From Ignavibacteria bacterium UBA2360 (GTDB taxonomy: Bacteria; Bacteroidota; Ignavibacteria; Tepidaquicellales; OLB5): a stretch of DNA of 64,000 nt. Within the stretch, counting starts at the first letter, position 1; each line of letters opens with the position of its first letter. Location of the stretch: positions 455,245 through 519,244 of the forward strand of contig DDTQ01000011.1 in assembly GCA_002344125.1 (NCBI GenBank). Direction: 5' to 3'. Positions 16,261-24,392 of this stretch are shown here, piece by piece. The translations under genes were made by a program, and so were the position numbers. The notes beneath the pieces are model-generated. The model did no database searches, had not been told where the DNA came from, and saw nothing but the letters and a program-made list of their open reading frames with translations.

Positions 16261-17724
16261 ATGGAAAAAAGCACAGCAACAGAGATCCTGAAAACATTTT
16301 CGAAGGAAGAGCTGTCCCGATTTAAAGATTTTACCGCTTCGCCGTACCATAATAAGAATTCAAACGTCACAAAGCTGTGCTCTGCGCTGTTAAAACATGC
16401 CCCGGCTTTTCCGCATGAGAAAGTAACCCGCGAAGAACTTTGGAAAAAGATCTTCCCGGCCAAGAAATACAATTACGGCATAATGAAAAACCTGATGCAT
16501 GGACTTTCTAACCTTGCCAGGAGTTTTATTGCCTTTGAAAAATTCGCGAACAATGAGCTTTATTACAACAGGTTCCTTATTCCCGCCGCCCGTGAAAAAA
16601 ACCTGCTGAATATGCATATGAAGACCCTGCGGAGACAAAATAAGTTAATTGAAAAAATGATAAAAGATGAATTTTACTATGAAGAGGTAATCGCGACCGC
16701 GCGCGAGCATCTTACCGCAAACATTGATAATACATATATAGATGAGACGAAAATTACCATGCAGGATGGCGACCTGAAGCTTTTTCTGCTTAAATACTTT
16801 ATCGGGTCTCTTAGCCTGTTAACAGAAGAACAGCGGACTAATATAAAACATGACTTTGAGTTCACAAAAAACCTGCTGAATTATTTCGAGGGAGATCTTC
16901 CTAAATTTAGAGAAGATGTTATTTTAACCGTTTATTTTTATCTAATGAAGAGTTCACTGGAGTTAAACAACGAAAGCCTCTATAATGAAACCCGCAGACT
17001 TGTTGAAAACAATTTGCATGTAATGAATCATATGACAAAAAGAAATTGTTATGCTGTTTTTATTGCACTGTGCAACAGAAAAATATACTTGTATCCTGAT
17101 AAGACAAATGAGTACCAGAACGAGCTCTTAAAAATACATTTAGAAATGCTGGAAAAATCACTGCTCGGTCCGGAAAACTCGGTAAACATTCACATTGAAA
17201 TGTTCAGGAATATTGTGGTCATGTGCAATTTCGGAAAAGAAACAGATATCTTAAACGGAGTTATTGAAAAATATGCTGCTCTTGTTTTAAACACTGACCA
17301 TGAATCGCTCAAAAACTACTCATACGCGTTTCTAAACATCATGAAAGGAAATTTCGAAAAGTGCCTTGAGCTATGCTCAAAAATAAATTTTTTAAAACTT
17401 TATCAGCCGGCCAAAGGAAGTTTTTGGTTTAAGAATGATATTAAGCAGCTTGAAATAATGTGCTACTTTGAGCTCGGTCATTTTGAAGAGTTGCTGGGTG
17501 CAGCAGATTCATACAGGCATTTTATTGTAAACTGTAAACAAATGAACGACATAATGAAAACAAGAAATCTTAAGTTCAATCATTATACAGTAAAACTTAC
17601 GCAATCAAAAATGGACGGCAATCCATTTCCCATAACTTCTGAGAACTTTGAGAAGGAGAATGTTGCGGGTAAATCATGGCTAAAAAGCAAAATAACAGAG
17701 CATGCAGGATTTGCTTTATCTTAA
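16261..17724 (+). CDS. SPYFNK-family helical protein, paralogue B
   Basis: The 487-aa product is closest to paralogue A at the N-terminus (MEKSTATEILKTFSKEELSRF versus MEKSTVIEILRTFSKDELARF), so the pair arose by tandem duplication. SPYHNK (27-32) and FPAKKYNYGIMKNLMHGL are intact. The C-terminal signature is degraded (KSWLKSKITEHAG), unlike other members. It has no signal peptide or membrane segment. Its last 9 nt overlap the 3' end of the convergent hydrolase gene. Function unknown. Confidence 0.85.
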   Translation: MEKSTATEILKTFSKEELSRFKDFTASPYHNKNSNVTKLCSALLKHAPAFPHEKVTREELWKKIFPAKKYNYGIMKNLMHGLSNLARSFIAFEKFANNELYYNRFLIPAAREKNLLNMHMKTLRRQNKLIEKMIKDEFYYEEVIATAREHLTANIDNTYIDETKITMQDGDLKLFLLKYFIGSLSLLTEEQRTNIKHDFEFTKNLLNYFEGDLPKFREDVILTVYFYLMKSSLELNNESLYNETRRLVENNLHVMNHMTKRNCYAVFIALCNRKIYLYPDKTNEYQNELLKIHLEMLEKSLLGPENSVNIHIEMFRNIVVMCNFGKETDILNGVIEKYAALVLNTDHESLKNYSYAFLNIMKGNFEKCLELCSKINFLKLYQPAKGSFWFKNDIKQLEIMCYFELGHFEELLGAADSYRHFIVNCKQMNDIMKTRNLKFNHYTVKLTQSKMDGNPFPITSENFEKENVAGKSWLKSKITEHAGFALS

Positions 17725-18666
17725 AAAGTTCTGCACTGCGTTTTGGAATTCAGTTAACGCCTGTACATGCGGAATATGCCCCACGTTATCAAGCTCAACA
17801 AGTTTAGAGTTTTTGATGAGTTCATTCACTTTTTTACCGAGCGCGGGATAATTACCGTATATTTGTTTTGCTTCTTCATTCAGCAGATTTTTCCCGACGA
17901 TGGTGCGGTCATATTGCCCTATAACCAGCAGAGTTGGAACGGAAATATCTTTTAGCTCGTATAAAACAGGCTGCTCGTATATCATTTGGTACGTTAACGC
18001 ATTAGCCCAGGCGATGCTTTCGAAATCACTTCTTGAAAGATCCTGTGACTGAGCAAGTACATATTGTTCGTATTCATCTTTCCATTCAGGATAATATGTC
18101 TTTTGGTAATCCTTTATACTTTGATAAGTTGCAGCAAGCTCCCTGATATACTGCGCTTCTACGGGCTGGTATGGCACAAATGCGCGGTAGTCTTCGAGTC
18201 CGACCGGGTTTTCAAGCACAAGCTTTTCGGTACGCTCAGGATACATGAGCGCGAACCGCGCAGCGAGCATTCCCCCGGTAGAGTGACCGATTACCATTAC
18301 TTTTTCTATACCTAGGGTATCAAGCAATCCTTTATTCAGATAAGCGAGCAGGTGAAAGCTGTAGTGAATATTAGCGCGTGAAGATTTACCCCAACCGATC
18401 TGATCAGGGGCGATAACTCTATAGCCGCTCCCGGTTAAAAATCCGATAACATCTTTCCAGTAATACCCATTGAAATTTTTACCGTGGAAAAGGATGACAG
18501 TTTTTCCGTTGTGAGCCGAAGGCTTAACATCCATGTATGAAAAAGTCAGCGATTGGAATTCTATATTTACTGAAATAGAATCCGACGGGTAAGGATAGTT
18601 TACAAACTGCGCATTTGAAAAATGCGTGGTTATGGCAAGCAGTATAATTATCAATGTTTTCTTCAT
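17716..18666 (-). CDS. Exported alpha/beta-hydrolase
   Basis: The 316-aa protein has a signal peptide (1-19, ending SNA) and an alpha/beta-hydrolase fold: oxyanion region HGKNFNGYYW (61-70), nucleophile elbow GHSTGG with Ser129, acid Asp253 (GQYDRT) and His297 (VGHIPH). PDQIGWGKSS resembles epoxide-hydrolase, haloperoxidase and C-C hydrolase relatives. The periplasmic substrate is unknown. It is convergent with, and overlaps by 9 nt, paralogue B. No disruption is visible. Confidence 0.9.
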   Translation of the reverse strand: MKKTLIIILLAITTHFSNAQFVNYPYPSDSISVNIEFQSLTFSYMDVKPSAHNGKTVILFHGKNFNGYYWKDVIGFLTGSGYRVIAPDQIGWGKSSRANIHYSFHLLAYLNKGLLDTLGIEKVMVIGHSTGGMLAARFALMYPERTEKLVLENPVGLEDYRAFVPYQPVEAQYIRELAATYQSIKDYQKTYYPEWKDEYEQYVLAQSQDLSRSDFESIAWANALTYQMIYEQPVLYELKDISVPTLLVIGQYDRTIVGKNLLNEEAKQIYGNYPALGKKVNELIKNSKLVELDNVGHIPHVQALTEFQNAVQNFLR

Positions 18667-18767
18667 TTGGTTTAGTTGTTGTTATTGCCCTATAAAACAT
18701 ATGTTTAACCCCGAATGTTTCAAATGGAGAAAATCTATTTTATGTAATGATTGAACATTGTTTTTCA

Positions 18768-18775
18768 TATATTTG
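18768..18775 (+). promoter_or_regulatory. Putative -7 box (TATATTTG) of the small lipoprotein gene
   Basis: TATATTTG matches TAnnTTTG and lies 26 nt before the chosen start at 18802, in a gap of otherwise featureless AT-rich DNA. Consensus match only. Confidence 0.45.
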
Positions 18776-18801
18776 TACAAAAGAAAGGTAGTCTTTTTAA
18801 A

Positions 18802-19059
18802 ATGGAAAAACATATAAAAAAGATAGCGTTCGGAATAGTAGCAATAATTACATTGCTGCTTTTTGTGTTTTATTTTGCGGCATGTAATAACGATATTACT
18901 TCAAGCTTTGGCACGGTCAGAACAAAAATCATAGAACTAACTGATGATGATGGCGAAACCATCGCGAAGGTAAAAGCAGTTAAAGACGCATCGGGCAAAA
19001 GTATTGTAAATATAATGGATAAAGACGGGAATGTGATTGGGATATTCCAGGGGAAGTAA
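18802..19059 (+). CDS. Small lipoprotein of unknown function
   Basis: Started at ATG 18802, the 85-aa product has a classic lipoprotein signal (KKIAFGIVAIITLLLFVFYFAAC, lipobox AAC). An upstream start at 18751 would overlap the promoter box and bury the signal. The mature part is about 60 residues with repeated acidic DDDGETIAKVK / KDASGKSIVNIMDKDGN stretches, which would form a small beta structure. No known family was recognised. Confidence 0.75.
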   Translation: MEKHIKKIAFGIVAIITLLLFVFYFAACNNDITSSFGTVRTKIIELTDDDGETIAKVKAVKDASGKSIVNIMDKDGNVIGIFQGK

Positions 19060-19130
19060 TGCTGAAAATTTGACGGAACAATTCTTGAGTAAATCAGTTA
19101 AATTTGAGCAAATAGTATTATGTTTTTAGA

Positions 19131-19138
19131 TATATTTG
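19131..19138 (+). promoter_or_regulatory. Putative -7 box (TATATTTG) upstream of the DUF4126 gene
   Basis: TATATTTG matches the Bacteroidota -7 consensus. It would give a leader of about 70 nt that includes the gagatcc-type hairpin repeat just before the start codon. Confidence 0.4.
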
Positions 19139-19178
19139 TAAATAAGTATTCAAAACATATAACTTCAGGCAAGGGCAT

Positions 19179-19210
19179 GAGATCCTTCGCCGGGGCTCAG
19201 GATTAACGAA
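19179..19210 (+). repeat. gagatcc-type repeat supplying the ribosome-binding site of the DUF4126 gene
   Basis: This is a short version of the element at 3456 and 55165: gagatccttcgc, a reduced middle, then ctcaggat. Its AGGA (19199-19202) is 8 nt before ATG 19211. Confidence 0.65.
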
Positions 19211-19783
19211 ATGGATATAGCAATTGGAATCTGTTTAGGGCTGGGACTCGCAGCAAGCTGCGGCTTCCGCGTATTTGTACCGCTATTGATAAGCAACATA
19301 GCTTCATTAACTGGCGTTGTGAATATCGGCGGTGGATTTGAATGGATGGGCTCATGGCCCGCGTTCGCCATTTTTTTAACCGCTACAATAGTGGAAATTG
19401 GCGCGTACTATATACCGGTACTTGATAATATGCTGGATACAATTTCCGTTCCGCTGGCAACAATAGCGGGTACGCTGCTTTCTGTAACATTTATAACGGA
19501 TGTGCCGCCTATGGTGCAGTGGACACTTGGAATAATAATCGGCGGCGGCTCTGCCGCTGTGATAAAAAGCGGAGCGAGTATGGCTCGTTTAAAATCAACC
19601 ACATTTACAGCGGGCTGGGCTAACTGGCTAATAGCTACGTTTGAGCATGTTACATCATTTGTGATGAGTGTGCTAACGGTGTTACTTCCAATCGTTATGG
19701 GTGTTATTGCGCTTGGTGTGCTTGGATTTTTTGGGTGGAGGCTGGCTAAAAAGAAGAACCATGATTCAAGGATTAAAGGATGA
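19211..19783 (+). CDS. DUF4126-like integral membrane protein
   Basis: The 190-aa, very hydrophobic protein has about five membrane helices: MDIAIGICLGLGLAASCGFR at the start, then helices near 50-70, 80-95 and 100-118, and a C-terminal helix (VLTVLLPIVMGVIALGVLGF). The pattern GxxxxAASCGFRVFVPLL, ASLTG and WMGSWPA is typical of DUF4126 proteins, whose function is unknown. The start is set by the AGGA of the overlapping repeat. It is followed by a large gap with the 50-bp repeat array. Confidence 0.85.
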   Translation: MDIAIGICLGLGLAASCGFRVFVPLLISNIASLTGVVNIGGGFEWMGSWPAFAIFLTATIVEIGAYYIPVLDNMLDTISVPLATIAGTLLSVTFITDVPPMVQWTLGIIIGGGSAAVIKSGASMARLKSTTFTAGWANWLIATFEHVTSFVMSVLTVLLPIVMGVIALGVLGFFGWRLAKKKNHDSRIKG

Positions 19784-19933
19784 ACATGATTTTGTTACCT
19801 GCCTAATATTTTTTTGAATTGCGGCTAAGACCTAAAGGTCGTGGCAACTCAATAGTACCTTAGTTGTTATTGAAAATAGCTTTGGTTGTTTCTAAAAAAA
19901 GAAGGAATATATTTTCGTAAAAACAAAAAAATT

Positions 19934-20220
19934 TAATTTCTATCAACATATCGCTCCTACGGAGCTCGGATAATGTTTAATTCAATTTCTACAAACATGG
20001 CGCTCCTACGGAGCTCGAATAATGTTTAATTTCGTTTTCTACAAACATATCGCTCCTACGGAGCTCGGATAATGTTTAATTTCGTTTTCTACAAACATAA
20101 CGCTCCTAACGGAGCTAAAATAATTTTTATTTCGTTTTCTACAAACATTTAGCTCCTACGGAGCTCGAATAATGTTTAATTTCGTTTTCTATAAACATAA
20201 CGCTCCTAACGGAGCTGATT
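19934..20220. repeat. Six tandem ~50-bp units each centred on a GCTCC-GGAGC palindrome
   Basis: GCTCC occurs at 19953, 20002, 20052, 20102, 20152 and 20202, a period of 49-50 bp. Each unit reads roughly tttctacaaacat, then AxCGCTCCTACGGAGCTC, then (g/a)ataatgtttaattt. Units 4 and 6 carry a TAAC centre instead of TAC. The sequence between palindromes is conserved, so this is a tandem repeat and not a CRISPR array. A lone copy of the palindrome occurs at 60771-60790. The rest of the gap (19784-20367) holds a gacctaaaggtc palindrome near 19828 and a gatccgcc...gcgggtca hairpin near 20303, and no gene. Confidence 0.85.
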
Positions 20221-20367
20221 ATTGATTTAAGTTAAGTCAGCAAAATCCACATTGTTGATTTTAAGAAAATGAATAGAATCAAATAATCTGTAAAATTTGA
20301 GATGATCCGCCCATAGCTTCGGCAAGGCGCAGCGGGTCATTACTACAAAAAAACTTTTCTATACCGC

Positions 20368-21684
20368 ATGAAAAAATACATATTACTTCTTGTTCTGCTT
20401 CCGTTTTTTGTTAACTGCTCGAAGGTAAGTGAGCTTACTTCGCGAGATTCAAAAAAAGAAAAGACGATAAATGCTGAGATCACCTCCGATATTACACCGG
20501 GAGCCAACACATACGGAGTTGTTGCGGGTGTACTGGAGTGGAAAGATCCGGGCTTTTCGCCATTCAGCAGCCGTAACAGGAAGGACAAGGAGCTGCATTC
20601 ACTGTTGGAGTCCCAAAGCGTTCAGCCGGGGAATGTTTCATTGCTGATAGATAGGGAAGCGACTGTGGATGCGATGAAATCCGCTGTACTTACCGCCATA
20701 GATAAAGCGCCGGAGGGCTCGACCTTTATATTTTATTATGCGGGTCATGGCGTGAAGGATAATGACAGCAGAATATATTTTGCAAGCTATGATATCACCA
20801 CAGGCAAATACAAAAGCACAGGTTTCGATGTAAGCTGGCTTGGTGATGCTGTGCGCGATAAGTTCAAAGGGAAACTGGTTTGGCTGCTGGCTGATTGCTG
20901 TTACAGCGGAGCATTGCTTGATGAAGCGGAGAAAATAAGTTCAGCGGGTAAGAACGTAATCGTGCTGACTTCGGCGGCATCATGTAATATATCAACAGCC
21001 AACTGGACCTTCACGCAATCGATGATTGATTGTCTATCGGGTCTGCCCCTTGCCGATAGAAACGGTGACGGGATAATTTCAATCAACGAAACCGGCACAG
21101 AGCTTGGCGATGCTATGAAGTACCGTGAAAGACAGATGTGCGGATTTAAGTTATTTGGTGTAAATGAAACCGCGCCGCTTGTTAAAACAAGCGGCAGTGT
21201 AACTTCGGGCAGCGGCGATTTGGTACCAGGCGCATATTATATGGCGCCTAAAGGCGGCGATATGGCTGCCGTCAGGATTCTGAAAAGTGATAATAACCAG
21301 GTTGAGTGTGAGTTTTACGATTACAGCGATAAATCAACGGTGACCTTCACTAAAAACGAACTGCAGCCGATATACTTTGTGAATTATTCGGTGGGTGATA
21401 AGATCAAGGTATCATGGGAAGGCCGGTGGTATGATGCGGAAGTTAAAAAAGCGCAGAATGATTTTTATTATATTAAATACGCAGGCTATGAAGATTTTTG
21501 GAATGAGTGGGTTGCTTATGACAGGATAAAAACGGGTAAGGAACGCACTGCCCAAATAGAACAAAACGGTGTGTGGTACCCGGGTATAGTGCTTGAAGAA
21601 AAAGGCGGGAAGTATTTTATCCGCTATGATAATTACAGTTACGTTTGGGATGAATGGGTTGGTGAAGAGAGGATAAGGTTTTGA
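20368..21684 (+). CDS. Caspase-fold (peptidase C14) lipoprotein with two C-terminal Tudor-like repeats
   Basis: The 438-aa product starts with a lipoprotein signal (LPFFVNC, Cys17). Residues 45-250 form a caspase-like protease domain: FYYAGHG with His127 and LADCCYSG with the catalytic Cys178. An EF-hand-like loop DRNGDGIISINE lies at 230-241. Residues 275-340 are a small beta domain. Two Tudor/agenet-type repeats end the chain: GDKIKVSWEGRWYDAEV to NEWVAYDRIK (343-388) and VWYPGIVLEEKGGKYFIRY to WDEWVGEERIRF (402-438). Metacaspases cut after Arg or Lys, so an exported member with a possible calcium loop could be activated outside the cytoplasm. That is inference. Confidence 0.9.
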   Translation: MKKYILLLVLLPFFVNCSKVSELTSRDSKKEKTINAEITSDITPGANTYGVVAGVLEWKDPGFSPFSSRNRKDKELHSLLESQSVQPGNVSLLIDREATVDAMKSAVLTAIDKAPEGSTFIFYYAGHGVKDNDSRIYFASYDITTGKYKSTGFDVSWLGDAVRDKFKGKLVWLLADCCYSGALLDEAEKISSAGKNVIVLTSAASCNISTANWTFTQSMIDCLSGLPLADRNGDGIISINETGTELGDAMKYRERQMCGFKLFGVNETAPLVKTSGSVTSGSGDLVPGAYYMAPKGGDMAAVRILKSDNNQVECEFYDYSDKSTVTFTKNELQPIYFVNYSVGDKIKVSWEGRWYDAEVKKAQNDFYYIKYAGYEDFWNEWVAYDRIKTGKERTAQIEQNGVWYPGIVLEEKGGKYFIRYDNYSYVWDEWVGEERIRF

Positions 21685-21825
21685 AATTATCTTATGTATA
21701 TCAGTTAAAATATAGAAGTGTTTTGATATATGTAATTAACGAACAATATAAGAAAGAACAATATGGAAAAATTCAGGAAATATAGTAACAATACATAGAA
21801 CAGATAGTTTTTCATTTTATTCCCC

Positions 21826-22596
21826 TTACTTTACAATAATCATTTTCATGGTTTTGGTAAATTTCTGCCCTTCTCCTTCTGCGTACATGCGGTAGAAATA
21901 TACTCCGCTGGCAATATTAGAGCCGTTGAACTCAACAGTGTAATAATCAGCCGCACGGTTTTCGTTTAGCATGGTAACAACTTCCCGACCCAGCATATCA
22001 AAAACAACAATGCTTACTTTGCCGTTTACCGGCATTTCAAAATTAATCTTTGTATTTGGATTGCCCGGATTGGGATAGTTCTGACCCATATCAAAGCTTA
22101 ATGGCGGTGATATTTTTACAACCGTTCCAAGCTCGAAATATTCATAATTGCCGTTATAATCTTCTTGTTTTATCCTGTATTTATAATCAGCGGTTTTCAG
22201 CTTTTCATCTTTGTACATATAACCGTTGGAAACATTAGAAGTACCCTTGCCTTCGATAAAAGCAATTTCCTTCCAGCTGTTTTCGGCGGCAAAAGTTCTT
22301 TCAACCCGGAAGCCTTTATTGTTTAGCTCCCACTCAGTGACCCACATTAATGTAACATTCCGTTTATCGGCGCTGAAAGTGAATGATGATAGGCTTACGG
22401 GCAGTGCGCCGGTACAGATTGAGCCTCCTCCTGAGTATGTACCATTGATAAAGACATTATTAGCGCAAACATCAGCGCCTGACTGCACTTCAACAGAAGT
22501 GCCCGGATCGTAAGTGATATCGCTGTTCACCTGCGCTTTAGTCATAACGCTAAGCAGCGCTATCAGGATTAATACGAGGATAATTATTGTTTTCAT
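21826..22596 (-). CDS. Secreted T9SS type A sorting-domain protein
   Basis: The 256-aa product has a signal peptide (1-21, ending TKA), a short Cys-containing region, and an adhesion-like module common before sorting domains (PVSLSSFTFSADKRNVTLMW, NNKGFRVERT, YKYRIKQEDYNGNYEY; about 65-155). It ends in a type A domain (MGQNYPNPGNPNTKINF, ASGVYFYRMYAEGE and a terminal MKMIIVK). The second Pro of the hallmark is kept, but the usual F is G (NPGNP). Exported by T9SS. It is followed in the same orientation, further upstream, by the fibre genes; a shared transcript is unlikely because repeats intervene. Confidence 0.88.
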   Translation of the reverse strand: MKTIIILVLILIALLSVMTKAQVNSDITYDPGTSVEVQSGADVCANNVFINGTYSGGGSICTGALPVSLSSFTFSADKRNVTLMWVTEWELNNKGFRVERTFAAENSWKEIAFIEGKGTSNVSNGYMYKDEKLKTADYKYRIKQEDYNGNYEYFELGTVVKISPPLSFDMGQNYPNPGNPNTKINFEMPVNGKVSIVVFDMLGREVVTMLNENRAADYYTVEFNGSNIASGVYFYRMYAEGEGQKFTKTMKMIIVK

Positions 22597-22600
22597 GTTG

Positions 22601-22810
22601 ACCTCACCCCCCTCCCTTCGCTAAAGCTTCGGCAGGCTGGTTTGCCCTTCTGCCCCTCTCCTAACAGGAGAGGGGAGAAATACGGGGAAGTTTATTTAAT
22701 TAGTATAGTTCTGTTTGTTTTACCTCACCCCCCTGCCTTCGCTAAAGCTTCGGCAGGCTTGTTTGCCCTTCTGCCCCTCTCCTATCCGCCAATGCAGTGA
22801 AGGGAGAGAA
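22601..22810. repeat. Two direct copies of an 80-bp cctcaccccc-type hairpin repeat
   Basis: Copy 1 (about 22601-22680) and copy 2 (about 22722-22802) both run acctcacccccc, cttcgctaaagcttcggcag, gcccttctgcccctctcct. Copy 1 closes the stem perfectly (aacaggagagggg); copy 2 has an extra atccgccaatgcagtga in the loop. The remainder to 22896 holds an accgcaaagaccgcaaagca stretch that recurs at 24335. No gene is present. Confidence 0.8.
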
Positions 22811-22896
22811 ACGAGAAGAATTTTAAATTTATTTTTTACCGCAAAGACCGCAAAGCACGCTAAGATAATCCCTGCAGTTATAGTTTTTGCTGATAA

Positions 22897-24315
22897 TTAT
22901 TGATTTACAGTATTAATTTCAGAATTTACTTCTTTGATATTGTTATCTTTTAATTTCAGTTTTTCTATCTCGCCTGCGAGAACATTCTGCATTTGTTCAT
23001 ATTTATCCAAACGGACCTTCAGGTCAGTGTTTTCTGCTGAAAGGAATTCATTCTTTTCGTTTAATTCCTGAATAGCTTTTATCATTGGCGCAAGCAGGTC
23101 ATTATAGCGAAGCTGGTACTCGCTATCATCGGTAATGGTAAGCATACCGGTATTTTCAGCGCCTTCCTGCTGTAAGACTTCTTCCACTTCCTGTGCTATC
23201 AAGCCGTATTCGGTTTTGCCTGATTCATCATTTTTACGTGTGTAGGAAACGGGGCGGAGCTTTGTGATAAATCCCAACCCAAGATTTGAGCTTAAAATAT
23301 TTGATTTCAGGTTTCTGTCGGAAGTAACAGTCCATGCAACCTGAATGCCGGCGTAAGTAATTGATGTATTTCCAATACGTACCTGGTTGCTTGAGGTCGG
23401 AAAAGGGACCTCTGCATTATAACCGATCACAAGGTTGTTAGAGCCAGTGGTGTTGAGGACACCAGCGAATAATCCTATAGCTGTATTATAGTTACCGGTA
23501 GTATTGTTAGTAAGGGAACCATGTCCTAAAGCTGTATTATAAATACCGGTAGTGTTGCTACCGAGAGAATAAACTCCGAATGCAGAATTATAATAACCAA
23601 TCGTATTACTGAATAGCGAACCTACGCCAAAAGCTGAATTCTGAATTCCCGAAGTGTTATTATTAAGAGATAAATTTCCAAAAGCAGAGTTTTCATATCC
23701 TGTTGTATTTGAAGATAATGTTGCATCACCGAAGGCAGAATTGCTATATCCTGTTTGGTTTGAATGTAATGATTTATTTCCAAATGCTGAATTCCATCTG
23801 CCTGAAGTATTAAATAATAGTGCTTCTGATCCGAACGCAGAATTGTTAAAACCGGTAGTGTTAAATAAAAGTGAAGAAGTACCGAAAGCGCAGTTTTCGC
23901 TGCCTGTTGTATTTGACAAAAGTGACTCGTTACCAAATGCAGAATTTTTTGAACCCGTTGTAAGTGAGGATAGTGACTGAACACCCACACCGGTATTATA
24001 ACTGCCCTGGCTGCCTGAACCGCTCATAGTAAAATTGCCTGCATATAAACCAAGAAAAGTATTCCAGCCATTTGTTCCGCTGCCGTTGTATGTGTGCAGG
24101 AACCTATCAACACCTTTGAAAATCGAACCTCTCTGGTTTCCGGCAAGGGGAGAGATCAGGGTTAACCTGCCGTTTGACTGGTTAAGCGAAAAGTATGTAT
24201 TAGAGGCATCTTTAATTGTAAACGTGCCGGATGAGCCAAGCGTGTTGGTGATGTTTTGGGCAAATAATGCGCCGGAGATGCTTAGAATTATGATTATTGT
24301 TTTCAGTGTTTTCAT
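22897..24315 (-). CDS. Secreted S74-chaperone fibre protein with 17-residue repeats (copy 2)
   Basis: The 472-aa product has a signal peptide (1-19, ending LFA) and a ~90-residue N-terminal domain nearly identical to that of the neighbouring copy. It then has about ten 17-residue repeats of the form NTTGxxNSAFGxxSLxx (~120-290), which would stack as a trimeric beta-helix. A peptidase S74 intramolecular chaperone domain follows (SDRNLKSNIL to YGLIAQEVEEVL), and the chain ends in a coiled coil. S74 domains assist trimer assembly of phage tail fibres and some bacterial surface proteins. There is no T9SS domain. It is a tandem duplicate of the gene at 24393. Confidence 0.88.
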   Translation of the reverse strand: MKTLKTIIIILSISGALFAQNITNTLGSSGTFTIKDASNTYFSLNQSNGRLTLISPLAGNQRGSIFKGVDRFLHTYNGSGTNGWNTFLGLYAGNFTMSGSGSQGSYNTGVGVQSLSSLTTGSKNSAFGNESLLSNTTGSENCAFGTSSLLFNTTGFNNSAFGSEALLFNTSGRWNSAFGNKSLHSNQTGYSNSAFGDATLSSNTTGYENSAFGNLSLNNNTSGIQNSAFGVGSLFSNTIGYYNSAFGVYSLGSNTTGIYNTALGHGSLTNNTTGNYNTAIGLFAGVLNTTGSNNLVIGYNAEVPFPTSSNQVRIGNTSITYAGIQVAWTVTSDRNLKSNILSSNLGLGFITKLRPVSYTRKNDESGKTEYGLIAQEVEEVLQQEGAENTGMLTITDDSEYQLRYNDLLAPMIKAIQELNEKNEFLSAENTDLKVRLDKYEQMQNVLAGEIEKLKLKDNNIKEVNSEINTVNQ

Positions 24316-24392
24316 AGTTTAGTGAAATTTTTTACCGCAAAGCACGCTAAGCTCGCTAAGACAATCCCCGCAGCTATAGCTTTTGCTGAAAA

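Noticed and set aside
19934..20220. CRISPR-like regular array
   Set aside because: The sequences between palindromes are the same in every unit, so there are no unique spacers, and no cas gene is nearby. It is a tandem repeat.
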